DNA from: Dissophora ornata
Taxonomy: Eukaryota; Mortierellomycota; Mortierellomycetes; Mortierellales; Mortierellaceae
Reading direction: 5' to 3'
DNA length: 17,802 nucleotides
Assembly: GCA_025201705.1 (NCBI GenBank)
Contig: MU617250.1
Location: 1-17,802 of the forward strand
The translations under genes were made by a program, and so were the position numbers. Every line of letters begins with the position of its first letter. Position 1 is the first letter of the stretch. The notes beneath the pieces are model-generated. The model had not been told where the DNA came from. It saw only the letters and a list, made by a program, of their open reading frames with translations, and ran no database searches. Positions 6,918 through 17,000 of the stretch are shown piece after piece.

Positions 6918-7183
6918 CTTGTTTGCAGGCGGAAAGTGAAGAAGAAGAGAAGAGAGGGTGCCAGAGTCCTTTGTATATCAAGGGACAAGGTGCCTTGATG
7001 CTTTTATAGCTGGGGAAGAGGGGGGCGATCACAAAGGCTCTGGGTGTGTGGGGCTGCGATGAAAGGCAGACGAGGCAACGACAAGAGGAGAGAAAAGGAG
7101 TAGAGTTGCTTACCTTGATTGTAGGTTGAAAGTGCTGAGGAAGTGGAGAATACGACAAGAGAGGGGGAGATAGTCCTTTATAC
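6911..7183 (-). promoter_or_regulatory. two diverged tandem promoter/first-exon units
   Basis: Copy A (about 6911-6980) and copy B (about 7108-7183) are offset by roughly 200 bp. Both share, on the minus strand, a TATA-like motif, AAAGGACT, a CT-rich stretch with CCCTCTCTT, a CACTTTC motif, and CAA(T/A)CAAG just before a 5' splice site (GTATAA in A, GTAAGC in B). TATAAAG in B is at 7182-7176. A stronger TATAAAAG at 7008-7001 lies upstream of A. They look like duplicated core promoters with alternative first exons for the Cys-rich gene. A third, weaker candidate (TATATATAGTCC) is near 7366-7377. Confidence 0.45.
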
Positions 7184-8067
7184 ACCGAGTATGCTATCAC
7201 AGAGAGGGCAGGTGTCGTGAACGCAGGCTTAGTTAGGCAAAAGGCCTTTTCTAGCAAGGGCGAGGTGTGTATAAAGTATAGAGAGTTGAGGGCAGGGTGT
7301 CAAGGAAAGCGTTGCGTGTATTCAAGTTCTTTGGCACAGATCTTTGGAAAGAAGGGGAGGAGGACTATATATACAAGCCTAGCTTTTGTGGCGTGTCTTG
7401 GCAAGAGGCGAGATAATGTAATGCATGTAGCAGTGTGCGACAGCAGCGCCAATTGTTTATCGGGGGCGACATTGGCGAGGGGCATCGGAGCTCAGACACT
7501 GTGTTGTTCCTCCTATCGATACTCCTATCGATACACCAATGAACTGACGGCTCATTCCGCTCGACCCACTCCTTGTAGATCCCCTCTTGCAAGAAGAATA
7601 CTCCTTGGATTATAGGACCCGTGGGCAAGTTCCTCCGGCTCTGTCGCCAAAGAGATATCGAGCCATAGGGCAGATCCTTGCAGCTTCTGAGCTTGGGCAT
7701 TGGAGATATTCCTGGAGCGCTTTCATGCACATCATGCACCAACTATCCCTTCCCAGTTGTCCTCAGCATATTGAAGAGAAAGGTGCAGTGTTGGACTGCA
7801 AATGCATTACAAGACTGAGACCAACAATACAAGGGGCCATGGACCAGGACAGTTGAGGCAGAAATATCACACTCATGCACTCCATCAACATCATCGGTCA
7901 CCCACAATCCAGGGGAAGTGCAAGTACGACCAACTAAAGTGCATTACTATTGACTGCCAGCGATACCAATACCAAACTAGAATAGCCTTGCACGTACTAC
8001 TTTCAACTCGATCAACTGGCCAGATTCAGTAGTGGCTGTCGCAGAATCATGCACCAATGCACATGGG
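7184..8067. other. stretch without an assignable gene
   Basis: Several open frames overlap here but none has a recognised domain. The most protein-like is a plus-strand frame, about 7550-7856, with SPKRYRAIGQILAASELGHW and YSWSAFMHIMHQ, which has no family match that I know and no good promoter. A perfect 12-bp tandem repeat lies at 7511-7534. I do not call a gene. Confidence 0.35.
7511..7534 (+). repeat. perfect 12-bp tandem duplication
   Basis: TCCTATCGATAC occurs twice in a row with no mismatch and includes a palindromic ATCGAT. It may be a replication-slippage product or a duplicated protein-binding site. Confidence 0.85.
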
Positions 8068-8087
8068 AAAAAAAAAAAAAAAAAAAA
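8068..8087 (+). repeat. poly(A) run of 20
   Basis: Twenty consecutive A residues follow ACATGGG. There is no clear retroelement copy upstream and no target-site duplication that I could identify, so I treat it as a homopolymer rather than a retroposed tail. Confidence 0.85.
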
Positions 8088-8680
8088 GGGAGATACGTTC
8101 AGTGCCAGGGATCAAGAGAGAGCCCATGGCCTTTTTCGTTCACCAGTACGAACAGTTCGTCCATGGATCGAGAGGCAGAGTTGGATGGAGGGCTATCTGG
8201 GTCTCCGGATAGCGAACGATGATAGACCATTGGGCCTTGGAACTTACCCATCAACTCAAATCAATATGCATACATGCCACGATGGAAGAACAAATGTTGA
8301 TAATGTTCCGGGCGACAACGAGGCACAGCTTAAGATGCAGCAGTTAGTCGAGGTCTCGTGAGTGCGCCCTTTTGAGGGTTTTATTATTCTGCTACACTAC
8401 AGCTCAAGACTTGGAGAACATTTTGCTCAATGTCAGGAACGTCGTGGTGCAATTGAACGAGGTTGGGTTCGAGAGGATGGTGTCTGATCTACTGAGGCGA
8501 GACAAAGCGAAGCTTGTCCTATTGTGATGGCCGTCCGAAGAGGGGGGATTATGAAACGCTACGGCCCGCGAGCGGGTTGGACTTTCGATAGCATCCATAT
8601 TGATCCACGTCCTCCACCACCTACCACAACTGAATCGCAGTTTGCAGCATCACGTCGGCGTACCTGTATTTTTGGTTTCA
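8088..8680 (+). other. gene-less stretch with one exon-like piece
   Basis: No complete gene is seen. A plus-strand GTGAGT donor at 8358 and an acceptor ending CTACACTACAG at 8402 would define a 45-bp intron. After it, 8405-8527 reads as QDLENILLNVRNVVVQLNEV and onward to TGA, which looks like a coding helix. The frame before the donor does not join that frame: splicing gives a different frame ending early. It may be a frameshifted relic or a chance ORF. Confidence 0.25.
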
Positions 8681-8821
8681 GGAGTAATCAGCCAGCCCCC
8701 TTCGCCCTTTGCAGGGGGCCATCCAGTTTTTTTTGTTAGATTCCCCTCGGACAAAAAGAGAAAATGAACCTTGGTTTTGGATAAACTCTTCACTTTTTCC
8801 CAGTGGGGGCTGGCTGACTCC
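8681..8821. mobile_element. foldback (MITE-like) element, 141 bp
   Basis: The left arm 8681-8700 (ggagtaatcagccagccccc) and right arm 8805-8821 (gggggctggctgactcc) form a 17-bp inverted repeat broken only by a 3-nt bulge (AAT). TTTCA occurs immediately left (8676-8680) and one base beyond the right arm (8823-8827), a possible 5-bp target duplication. The interior has no ORF. The superfamily cannot be assigned, and it could instead be a simple hairpin. Confidence 0.45.
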
Positions 8822-9497
8822 ATTTCAAAATCCAAGCGCGCGAAGAGGCGGACTGTCGAGTGCAAAAACCAACCCACGTGTATGAATGTGTAGTTTGCCG
8901 TGATCTCCACAGACAGTCTAGAGTTGATTCAATTACAGAAACGCGAGTCGCTTGACTTGGAAACACCCCCTCCACTGACACGAAAGAAAGAAGGATAAAC
9001 CCACCGGAATGATGATCACAATACACATCTCTTGAGGGAGGTGGGAAAAAAAGAAACGCGTTTTCAGCATGGTTTGCTGGAAGATAAGGATCTAGACAAG
9101 ACCTCGAGGTAAATTGGGGACTTGTAGCCCCCCCCCCACCGTATAGTTTGGTTGAGCGGGTTCCTAATTGATGTGCCCCATTTCAGGAAACTGCTTTTTC
9201 GACTTTCTGGACTGTCGTGATTGTCAAGTTGTCCAGGTACGCTCTTGAATGGTGTTCCTACTACATGAACAGTGATGAGGATTGACTATATGGCAGGAGA
9301 CTGCGCATTAAAAACCCTAGACTAGAACATCACAATTATCCGCCTTTGAGAACGGCCCAGCTACACAAACGACATAGATTATGCTTCAGCAATGCTAGTG
9401 TGCTCAACATATCGATTACAACAAATGATATCTATAAGAGCTACGTCAAGCACACTTAGAAGCTATGCGAAATAAATTACTATTCACAATCCTCAGA
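8822..9497. other. intergenic stretch downstream of the coronin gene
   Basis: No gene can be supported. A C10 run lies at 9128-9137. A possible plus-strand intron (GAG then GTAAAT near 9109, acceptor TTTCAG near 9186) precedes a short Cys-rich reading, GNCFFDFLDCRDCQVVQ, which might be a relic exon. No minus-strand AATAAA for the coronin transcript was spotted close to its stop codon. Confidence 0.35.
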
Positions 9498-12400
9498 TCA
9501 ATCGTCCCATTCGTCCTCATCAACAACACCCGTTTCAGGGACTAGTGTATCGCGGTCAGCCTTGGACTCCTTGGCTGTCTCAAACATCCGCTCCATTGCT
9601 AATCGCTTCTTTTCATCGTCTGCAGCCTGCTGCTTGCCCTGCAAGAACTTGTCCAAAGAACTACCACCACTTTGAGGTGTAGCTGGAGTCATGGCAATGT
9701 GGTGTGATACTAAGCCGTAGTAAAATAACCATACAGCAATTGTTAGTCGGGCTGGGAGGATTTATCAAAATTCTCACATTGAGCGCTGGACATCAACACT
9801 TACAGGACTCCATGCCGCTTGGACAAAGAGAAATCTTGTTGGGTGGGCTACGCGGAGCGGCGCCAGCAAAGAATTCACTAGCATCCATGGTCGCTGTCTC
9901 CACATCAACAGTATCTGGAAACAGTTCGTCTTGGAAATATTCCTTCTTGTTCCTGGGAACTGACACTCTGATAACCTCAACGCTGTTATATGTCAAACGG
10001 TACATCTTGGCCAGCTCTAGTTCTTTCACATCACAGTAGCGCTTGGGTAGGTATGCTACATCCTGCTGTAATGTTGTTTGTTCTAGACTTGACACGTCGA
10101 CAAACAAGCTCTTTCCTGGGCCAACATCCTTCCTGGATCCGAGATGAATCTCAAAGTGCTTCATCACCCGATCGCCGCGAGCAGAGATACCAAGAACGGA
10201 CGTGTCGGGATCGTAGTGCGGGATGAGGACGCCTGGAGAGATATCCATTAGCTTTTTATCGATTGGTCCGCCTTTGAGGTCATTGGAATCGAATAGCAAA
10301 ATTTCGCGCTGACTTCCTCTATTAATGCAACGCAGCGAAAATGCTCCATGGTATAAGAATCCGCGATTGTTTCCAGAACAAAACCTTATTGAAGCTCAGC
10401 ATGTAATCTTTACCTTCCAAATCCAACACTAGCGACCAAATCTGACTCCCCAAGCCAGAGGACACGGGACGACCGAAGACTATCATGACCAGGACCCTCC
10501 TGGAGAAGTTCCCCTGTCAATGCATCCCATACACGAATTTTTTTGTCTCTGCAAACAGATACGATCTTTGATCCATCATGATTAAAGTCGCAGCTAAAGA
10601 TCTACAAGTAAAGATGGTCAATGTGTGAGTTGGAATTATACAACATGTTTCCAAGGGGTCTCAAATAAATATTAATAATGGCGTACCACATCCTTGTGTC
10701 CCTTGATGGTCACCATCTCCTTCTGAGCGCTCAGGTCCCACAGTCTCAGTGTAGGGTCATTGCGGTCCATAGAAGCTGACAACAAAACATCCTTTGCGCG
10801 AGGATGGAAGAGGATCAACGAGATTTTATCCATGGAAGGAGAGTCGAGAGTCCAGTCTGGCTTGGTCACATCACTTTCCATGCCAAGCCCCTCCTCTGGA
10901 ATGATCCAACCCTTGATCTTGGTGTCATCCGACGCCGTGACAAGTCGATTTGGGTTGAAGGGGTCAAATTTGAAGCCCAAGAGATCTGAGGAGCAAACCA
11001 GGGAAGGAATCTTGTTTCCAACACGGCCAGGTTCTGTCGTTTTCAAAATTCCAACGCGTCCGCCTGTACCTTGAAGTGGTAGCGCCAGGAACTTGGAGTT
11101 CACCTGGCGGTCAGCGCACCATCACAAGTAACCGTTGGTTAATTTGGTTAATTAACATACTTTTTTTTTCAAAAAGAAAAAAAAAAAAAAAAGGTAATAG
11201 CTATATATAGGCTTACCTCGATCAGGTTGCACTCAGGAGCAGCGCTGATGCTCAATCCAATGATGCTTTCGAAATGTTGGCTGATATGATATGGCTTGAA
11301 AGTCAGGAACCGGAACTTTGATGTTTGATGCGCGGCGAGTCGCATGGCTGCAGAAGACGCTGACGAAGGTCCTCTTGATGAAGATGGTGCTGATGTTGCG
11401 CTCTGGGAGGGCGAGGCAGGGTGTGTCTCTGGTGCTCCTGTCGACACACTCAGTGAGGCAAGCTTCTCAGTTGTGACCTCTTGAGCTTTGGCGGTAGCAG
11501 GCTCCGCCGATTTGCCAGCAGAAGAGCTCATGGGACTAGCAAAGGACGCGACAGTAGGTGCTGATGTCGACGCCGAAGGAGTAGTCGGTGAAGCGGATGA
11601 GGGCGTTGAGGATGAGGGAATAGAGTTCTGCTTTGAGGCAATGGGCGCCTTGGTTTCGGAAGTGAGAGTGGTTACAGCATGTTGCGCCCAAACAGGCTTT
11701 CCTGCCATTCCTGGATCCAGTGATACCCTCGGCACAGGTTTATTTTCGCCGAGTAGCCACGCTGATGCCTCAAGTCCTGGAGTAGTAGACTTTGTTTCTG
11801 GGTATAGGTCCGCATGGAAATCAAGATAGCTCTATTCAAACTCGAGAGTGTTATACAGTGGCCAGAGAGGAATCATTGTGGACAACGAAATATTGCACAA
11901 ACAAACGAGAGTTCTTTTTTCTTCTTTACCCTACGAGGAATGCTGACGCTGACAGGCCAGAGGCTGTTAGCGCTCACGGCCAGGATCCGGACAACTTCAG
12001 TCTGCATGACATTCAATAATGCTTTTGGCGCCAATCCTGCTCCAGCTACGGGGTGGGGCACAGCAAAGGCCGCGCCTTCTGTCATATAGGGCGCAGAATC
12101 TGCCATTTCGATCCAGCGTATCGTCGACTCGCCTCTGGAGGGAATGAACATGACTGAAGTGTCCTCGTCATAGAGAGGGAGCATCAGCCCAGAGGAAGAA
12201 TCCGTCCGCTTGAGTTCCAACGGTTTGCTGAGGTCGTGGGCACTCCAGACAGCGATCTCTCGTTCCCTCATTTTACTGAATCCTACCGTGAACAAAAGGT
12301 CTTTCTCTCCAAGCCAAACAACGCGCGATGGGCGATTTCCTGGATGTCCTTGCCCAGACTGTGAAATTCCACACCGTAAACAAAAAACGGTATTGTTGCC

Positions 12401-12913
12401 GGCAACAATGATGTTTAGTAGAGGTCCATGAACAAGCTACTGTGGACCTGCTTTTAGAAATACGAGCATTTCTGTACCTGGATTGGAGATTCCTGCTGTC
12501 GAGGATCGAATACTCTAATCAGGGTGTCCTTACAGGTCGTGGCCAAGAGCATACCATCAGCCTTCCATGACAGACTGAAGACGGCGTTGGGATGTTCTAG
12601 CGTGTAGACAGCGGAGGAGAGCGACGAGCCCTGGTCTTTGCCAGAGATGTCCCAGATCTGAACCACATTATGCGAGGCTGTTGCGACGATCTAATTTGAT
12701 AAAAACAAGACGGTCAGAGGGAGGGGGCATCGATTTTGGATGGGCACATTACTATGCTGCGTCGTACAAACAAAACTTACTCCCTGGGCGGTCGGATGGT
12801 GAAGAATGGTCTCCAGCGGCTTGCCGGTTCCCGTTGTGATGGTGAGAAGAAGCTCAGTGCCGACGGCGCCTTTACTGTCGCCTGATATGCGCCACACCTT
12901 GACCTACAGACCG

Positions 12914-12985
<72 letters not shown>

Positions 12986-13618
12986 CGATGAATGTGCTTT
13001 TTCCGGTTGTAGGAGTTGTTGGCATGATCAGCGCCGGTCTTTTGCGTGGCTGTACCTCGCCATTCTCCGAGCCGGTGATTAGCAGGCTGGCGTCAAAGGG
13101 GCTGAATTCCCAGTCAGAGACGCCCGAGCTGTGTGCACTAAGAAGATGGGTGTTTTGCCCGACGCGCCCGACCGTTTCGACAGGCAGGATGCCAATGGTT
13201 CCTATGCAGAGCAGGTAAGCAAGAAAAATGCGGGGATGTGGTCAGAGAAATGGAGCGTTCTTTCATCGAGGGCGACGGAAGGGCTATGTCAGTGTGTACA
13301 TTTGCGCTGATGGTACTCCAGCCTACCTCCGCTGGTATGCTTGAATGCGATCCATGCCTGGCTGACCTTGACCAGCTGGCAAGTGTCTGTCGAGGGATTC
13401 ACGGACAGCCTCAGATCCGTGTAGGCATCCTAGGGAAAATCGTCAACGGTTAGTCGTGTGCTGATATATCCTACTCGGCATTCGGGAGCCATGCAGGGAC
13501 GCATGGATAGTCTTTTGGTGGCCATTGACAGCCATGCCGGGGTTTGTACCTCGTGTTTGGCAGCTTTGCCCACAGCGTTCCGGTACTTTGAAAAGTTGGC
13601 AAACAGTTTGCGCGACAT
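9498..13618 (-). CDS. tandem coronin (type III, coronin-7/POD-1-like), 1009 aa
   Basis: Eleven exons, read on the minus strand: 13618-13550, 13429-13327, 13201-13056, 12903-12781, 12690-12478, 12358-11930, 11831-11217, 11103-10687, 10601-10414, 10318-9804, 9709-9498. All introns are GT-AG, 85-152 bp, all phases close, and the total is 3030 nt. Residues 1-395 form the first coronin/WD40 propeller (SENGEVKVWRI, DTLIRVFDPRQ, GFSKMREREIAVW, DFHADLYPET). A Ser/Thr/Ala-rich linker spans about 410-525. A second propeller spans about 533-930 (KKIRVWDALTGE, GFGRGSQREILLFD, EYFQDELFPDT). A charged helix then leads to an acidic tail ending DEDEWDD, as in animal coronin-7 (DEDEWD). Short coronins such as yeast Crn1 have one propeller plus a coiled coil; this protein has neither feature. 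Known relatives act in actin organisation and Golgi/endosomal trafficking. The start is the only ATG before the conserved N-terminus. Confidence 0.95.
11161..11192. repeat. T9/A16 homopolymer tracts in coronin intron 7
   Basis: T9 at 11161-11169 is followed by A5-G-A16 at 11171-11192, inside the 113-bp intron 11216-11104. In the transcript this reads as a long U tract and then A9, which could fold back or act as a pyrimidine tract upstream of the acceptor. Confidence 0.85.
12919..12982. repeat. (GA)32 microsatellite in coronin intron 3
   Basis: A perfect 64-bp GA dinucleotide repeat lies within intron 13055-12904. In the minus-strand transcript it is (UC)32 and ends about 15 nt before the acceptor CTGTAG, so it extends the polypyrimidine tract. 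The host intron is the longest in this gene (152 bp), and the repeat explains the excess. Confidence 0.95.
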
Positions 13619-13762
13619 GAGGAGGTGCGGGGGGTTGCTGACGCGAAGGAAAGGTACAGGCGGGGTGAGATGCGAAGATTAAGAGAAATGTTGGACTGAT
13701 GACGAGTAGGGCGATGGAGTGAGATGAACGAATGGGGATGGAGGAGAAGATGGATGACGATG

Positions 13763-13769
13763 TTATATA
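13763..13769 (-). promoter_or_regulatory. TATA box of the coronin gene
   Basis: TATATAA on the minus strand lies about 145 bp upstream of the coronin ATG at 13618, a spacing like that of the protease TATA box. The sequence between them is pyrimidine-rich on the coding strand. Confidence 0.6.
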
Positions 13770-13931
13770 GACGAGCGCGCCTCTTTGCTTTCCTTGGTCG
13801 TCGTGACGCTTTCTGCTTTCTGGGCGCAAGAGCACATTGGTGCCCGCCCTCTTTTCTGCGCTCTTCTTCGCCAGCCTTGCTGTTGTTGCTGTGTCCTGAT
13901 AGTATCGGCGTGTATTTAAGCGTCATTATTA

Positions 13932-13944
13932 TTTATTATTTATT
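13932..13944 (-). terminator. poly(A) signals of EFR3
   Basis: Two AATAAA hexamers on the minus strand (13937-13932 and 13944-13939) lie in an AT-rich tract about 70 nt beyond the EFR3 stop at 14012. They sit roughly 165 bp upstream of the coronin TATA box, so the two transcription units are tightly packed but separable. Confidence 0.7.
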
Positions 13945-14011
13945 ATTATTATCAAGAGGAGGAAAAACAATATGGATGCGAAAGATGGAGGAGAGAAAGA
14001 GGCATTATTGC

Positions 14012-17000
14012 TCAGTAAGGGGGAGTCGCCAGGGCCAAATGCTTGTCGTTGCTGGTGGGCACCGACACCTGGATCGTGCTCAAGAGATCAGCCAGGTCTG
14101 GACGAGACACGGCCAAATTGGATGCGACTGACACGGACGAGCCCCCAAATGAACCCTGCAGATGCGGATGCTTGTTCGCGAGGAGATAGAATCGTTGCGG
14201 GCCCGGTGACGGTCCCCGAGATTCGCTTCCTGCAATCGAGCTACCAGTATCGCCAGCAACATCTGCTGCCAGGTGGGCTACTGACAAGGCCGCCTTCAAA
14301 TTGTCTACACCGATCGTCTTGTGCGACACCGTGCTTCCGCCTGCAGTCAAGAGATCACCTCCAACAAAGCTTCCCCGGCGACTGATTTGAGTCGAATCTG
14401 GAGAAATCTCTGCAGACTCATCTGCCGATGCAAGATCGCTGGCTGAAGGAGATGGCAGCGGCATGATCTTTGGTAAAGCCCAGTCTTCCAAATGACGAGA
14501 GACGCGGATCCGGCTATCCACGCTTCGATTGTTCCTGTGACCCAGCAAACGGCTCCCCTGGATGCCCAATGGAGAGAGATACTGTGTGCTGCCAACATCA
14601 TGGCCGTTTTGTGCAGACAACAGGTCCAATTTGCTTTCAGCGTTAAAAGTTGCTCCAAACCGGTCAGCGCCAGCCCGGAAGCGATCAGAAACAGTCGTGA
14701 GCAAGGTAATCAGATGCTCCCGCGCAAGAGGATGGGTTAGGACTGGAGAGAGAGGCTCTGAAGGAGTCTCCCAGTGCTGGGTGGTGACCCTCGTCAAAGA
14801 TTCCTGGTTCTCATAGTAGATGGGGTACCACTGCGAATTGCTCTCTCGCGAACTCTTGATGCTCTCCAGGTACTCTCCGGGCTCTGTCATACCATAGCTG
14901 CTAACAGCCTTTTGCAAATAGATTACAATCACGGTGGCGAGCGCTCTCTTCCGCGCCACTAGAACCACCGTATCCGATGCCTGTGCGGCAGCTTCGGCGC
15001 CACCTTGTTGCAAGCACCAGTCCTGCAATGAAAACAAGACTGGCACAACCCGCATAAATTCGTCGTCTTGGAAGCGTGTAAACAACGCTCTTAGGATCCC
15101 GTAGATCGCCGCCATATCTGTCGGGGTTGCTGTAGGGAGGCGTGCATAGGCATGTAAGGCTTGGTGGGTAGCAGACCTAAAATAGAGGTCGCTTGAAAGT
15201 GCGGGCAACGGCGATCCCAGTGACGACTCTTGGCCATCATCTTCGGCCGCTAGGAATGTGATTAATGCCTGTGCAAATGCGGTTCGGACACCAACGCTGT
15301 CGTCCAAGAGGAGACCTAGACATGGTGTTAGTAGATCCGACGAGGTTTCTGTTGTGTGGAAGGTTGGGTCTTGGCGGCCATGATCTTTGCTTGTCTTCAT
15401 TACGGCGGTCAGGCACCTCAGCAGTGCTTTACGGTATTCAACGGTTGGGACACCTTCGATCGTCGTTGGCTGGGGAATGGCTTTGATCTTGTGGGACAGT
15501 TTGCTGGCAATATGGGAGATGATATGAGTCACTTGATTCGAGTAGTAGATGTGCGTTGCAAGGCCGCCTGTTGGACATGGGTGTGTGAGGAAGATCAAGA
15601 GCGGAACAGAATGGTCAGGGATTACCAATCATTACACTCGGCCAACCACTAGCTTTCAATAGACGGATGTTTACCTATGCTCCTCACCAAACCATCTTGG
15701 ATGAAGCTTTCGAGAACAAACAGCTGGCTGGTCTCGCCTTCTTTACTGAAAGACGCAGATCCCGCCAATGACTTTGTCAGGGCTGCTAACAGAGCATTCA
15801 AAACTTCCAGAACAGGCATTCCAATGAGCGTAAGAGACGAGTACAGGATCGCATCCAGCGCAGATATCAAGGTTGCCTTCTTCTGTAGTCGCAGCATCAT
15901 ATCAGGTGTGGTCGTGTCCGCACTGTCGATGCGCACAATGAGCTCGTTCACAATATTGTACCGGAACTGAGGCAAAATCGAGCTGACGATAGCCTTGATG
16001 ATACCAACACTCAAGCTCGAAGGCCACCAGAGGCCGTGCTCGTCCAAGTACGTAAATGTCGGCGTGAGGGCAATTTTGACATATGCGCTATTGGTTGACT
16101 TGAAGAGGGATCGCAGGCACTGCAGGGCCTCGGCGGTAACATCGTCGTCTGTAGTGTCCTTTTCGGGATGGGCCGCGGTGTGGATCGATGCAGATGGGTG
16201 CGGAGACCCTGGCACATGGTGGACATGGTCCTCCAGCGGCACGTGAACCCCATCCGTGGCATGGATCAAGCAGTCTAGGACAGGAGGGAGGACGCGGCCG
16301 AGCTGCGCATTGTGGTCGTAGGCGTACAGTGCGGAGGAGGTCACGACGCCTTCGAGGGCCTTCAGTCCGACTACGCGGTACCTACAGTCGCAAACAACGG
16401 CAGAAGGGCGAGTGGTTAGAATGGTGTTGGATGTGTCAGCGATGCAAAATGGCAAGGGAGAGATGGGCGAGAGATCATTACGAGCGTACCGATTGTTGAC
16501 CTCTCCCTGGAGCGTGGCAATGTCGGCAAATCTGGCGACGACACGGTCGTAGAGGGTTCTGAACTCGAGGTCGACGCCGAGGGTGGAGCCGTCGTGAGCA
16601 GCACAGAAGCACGAGAAGACGATCTGGCAGTGACGGACGACGTCAAAGTCGGAGATGTCGACAAGGAGGGTGTCGAGGATCACGACGATGTTCTTTGAGA
16701 AGAGGCTGATGTGGGCCTTGCTGTTGAGGATCAGGGTCTTGATGATCTCGAGTGAGCAGTGGACATCGCTGGGTTGGAGAGACAGGGCGGGGAGAGGGTT
16801 AGGCGGCTGAGCCATGTGAAAGGTGTGCACACAACGATGAGAGACCAGCCGAGAAATACGTGAGCGCAGGCACATGCCGTGCAACCCACATGCATCAAAT
16901 GAATGCTGTGTTGGTGCTATGCTGACGTGCTCCCGTGTCTGTCGTGTCTGTCTGCTCGCCCCACACACGGCAGCACACAGGTCGCCTGTCCTTGGACACC

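Noticed and set aside
6745..7257. 170-codon minus-strand ORF across the promoter region of the Cys-rich gene
   Set aside because: It crosses the TATA-like boxes, both 5' splice sites and the predicted acceptor, is Ser/Pro/Leu-rich from CT-rich DNA, and overlaps the true start in another frame.
8068..8087. Retroposed (SINE or processed pseudogene) poly(A) tail
   Set aside because: No A/B-box promoter, spliced gene copy or flanking target duplication could be found; other homopolymers of similar length occur in the window.
11488..11829. 113-codon plus-strand ORF
   Set aside because: It is the antisense of the Ser/Thr/Ala-rich linker of the coronin and is open only because of that composition.
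13724..14385. Two overlapping plus-strand ORFs between coronin and EFR3
   Set aside because: They run antisense through the EFR3 C-terminus, its poly(A) signals and the coronin promoter, with no homology that I recognise.
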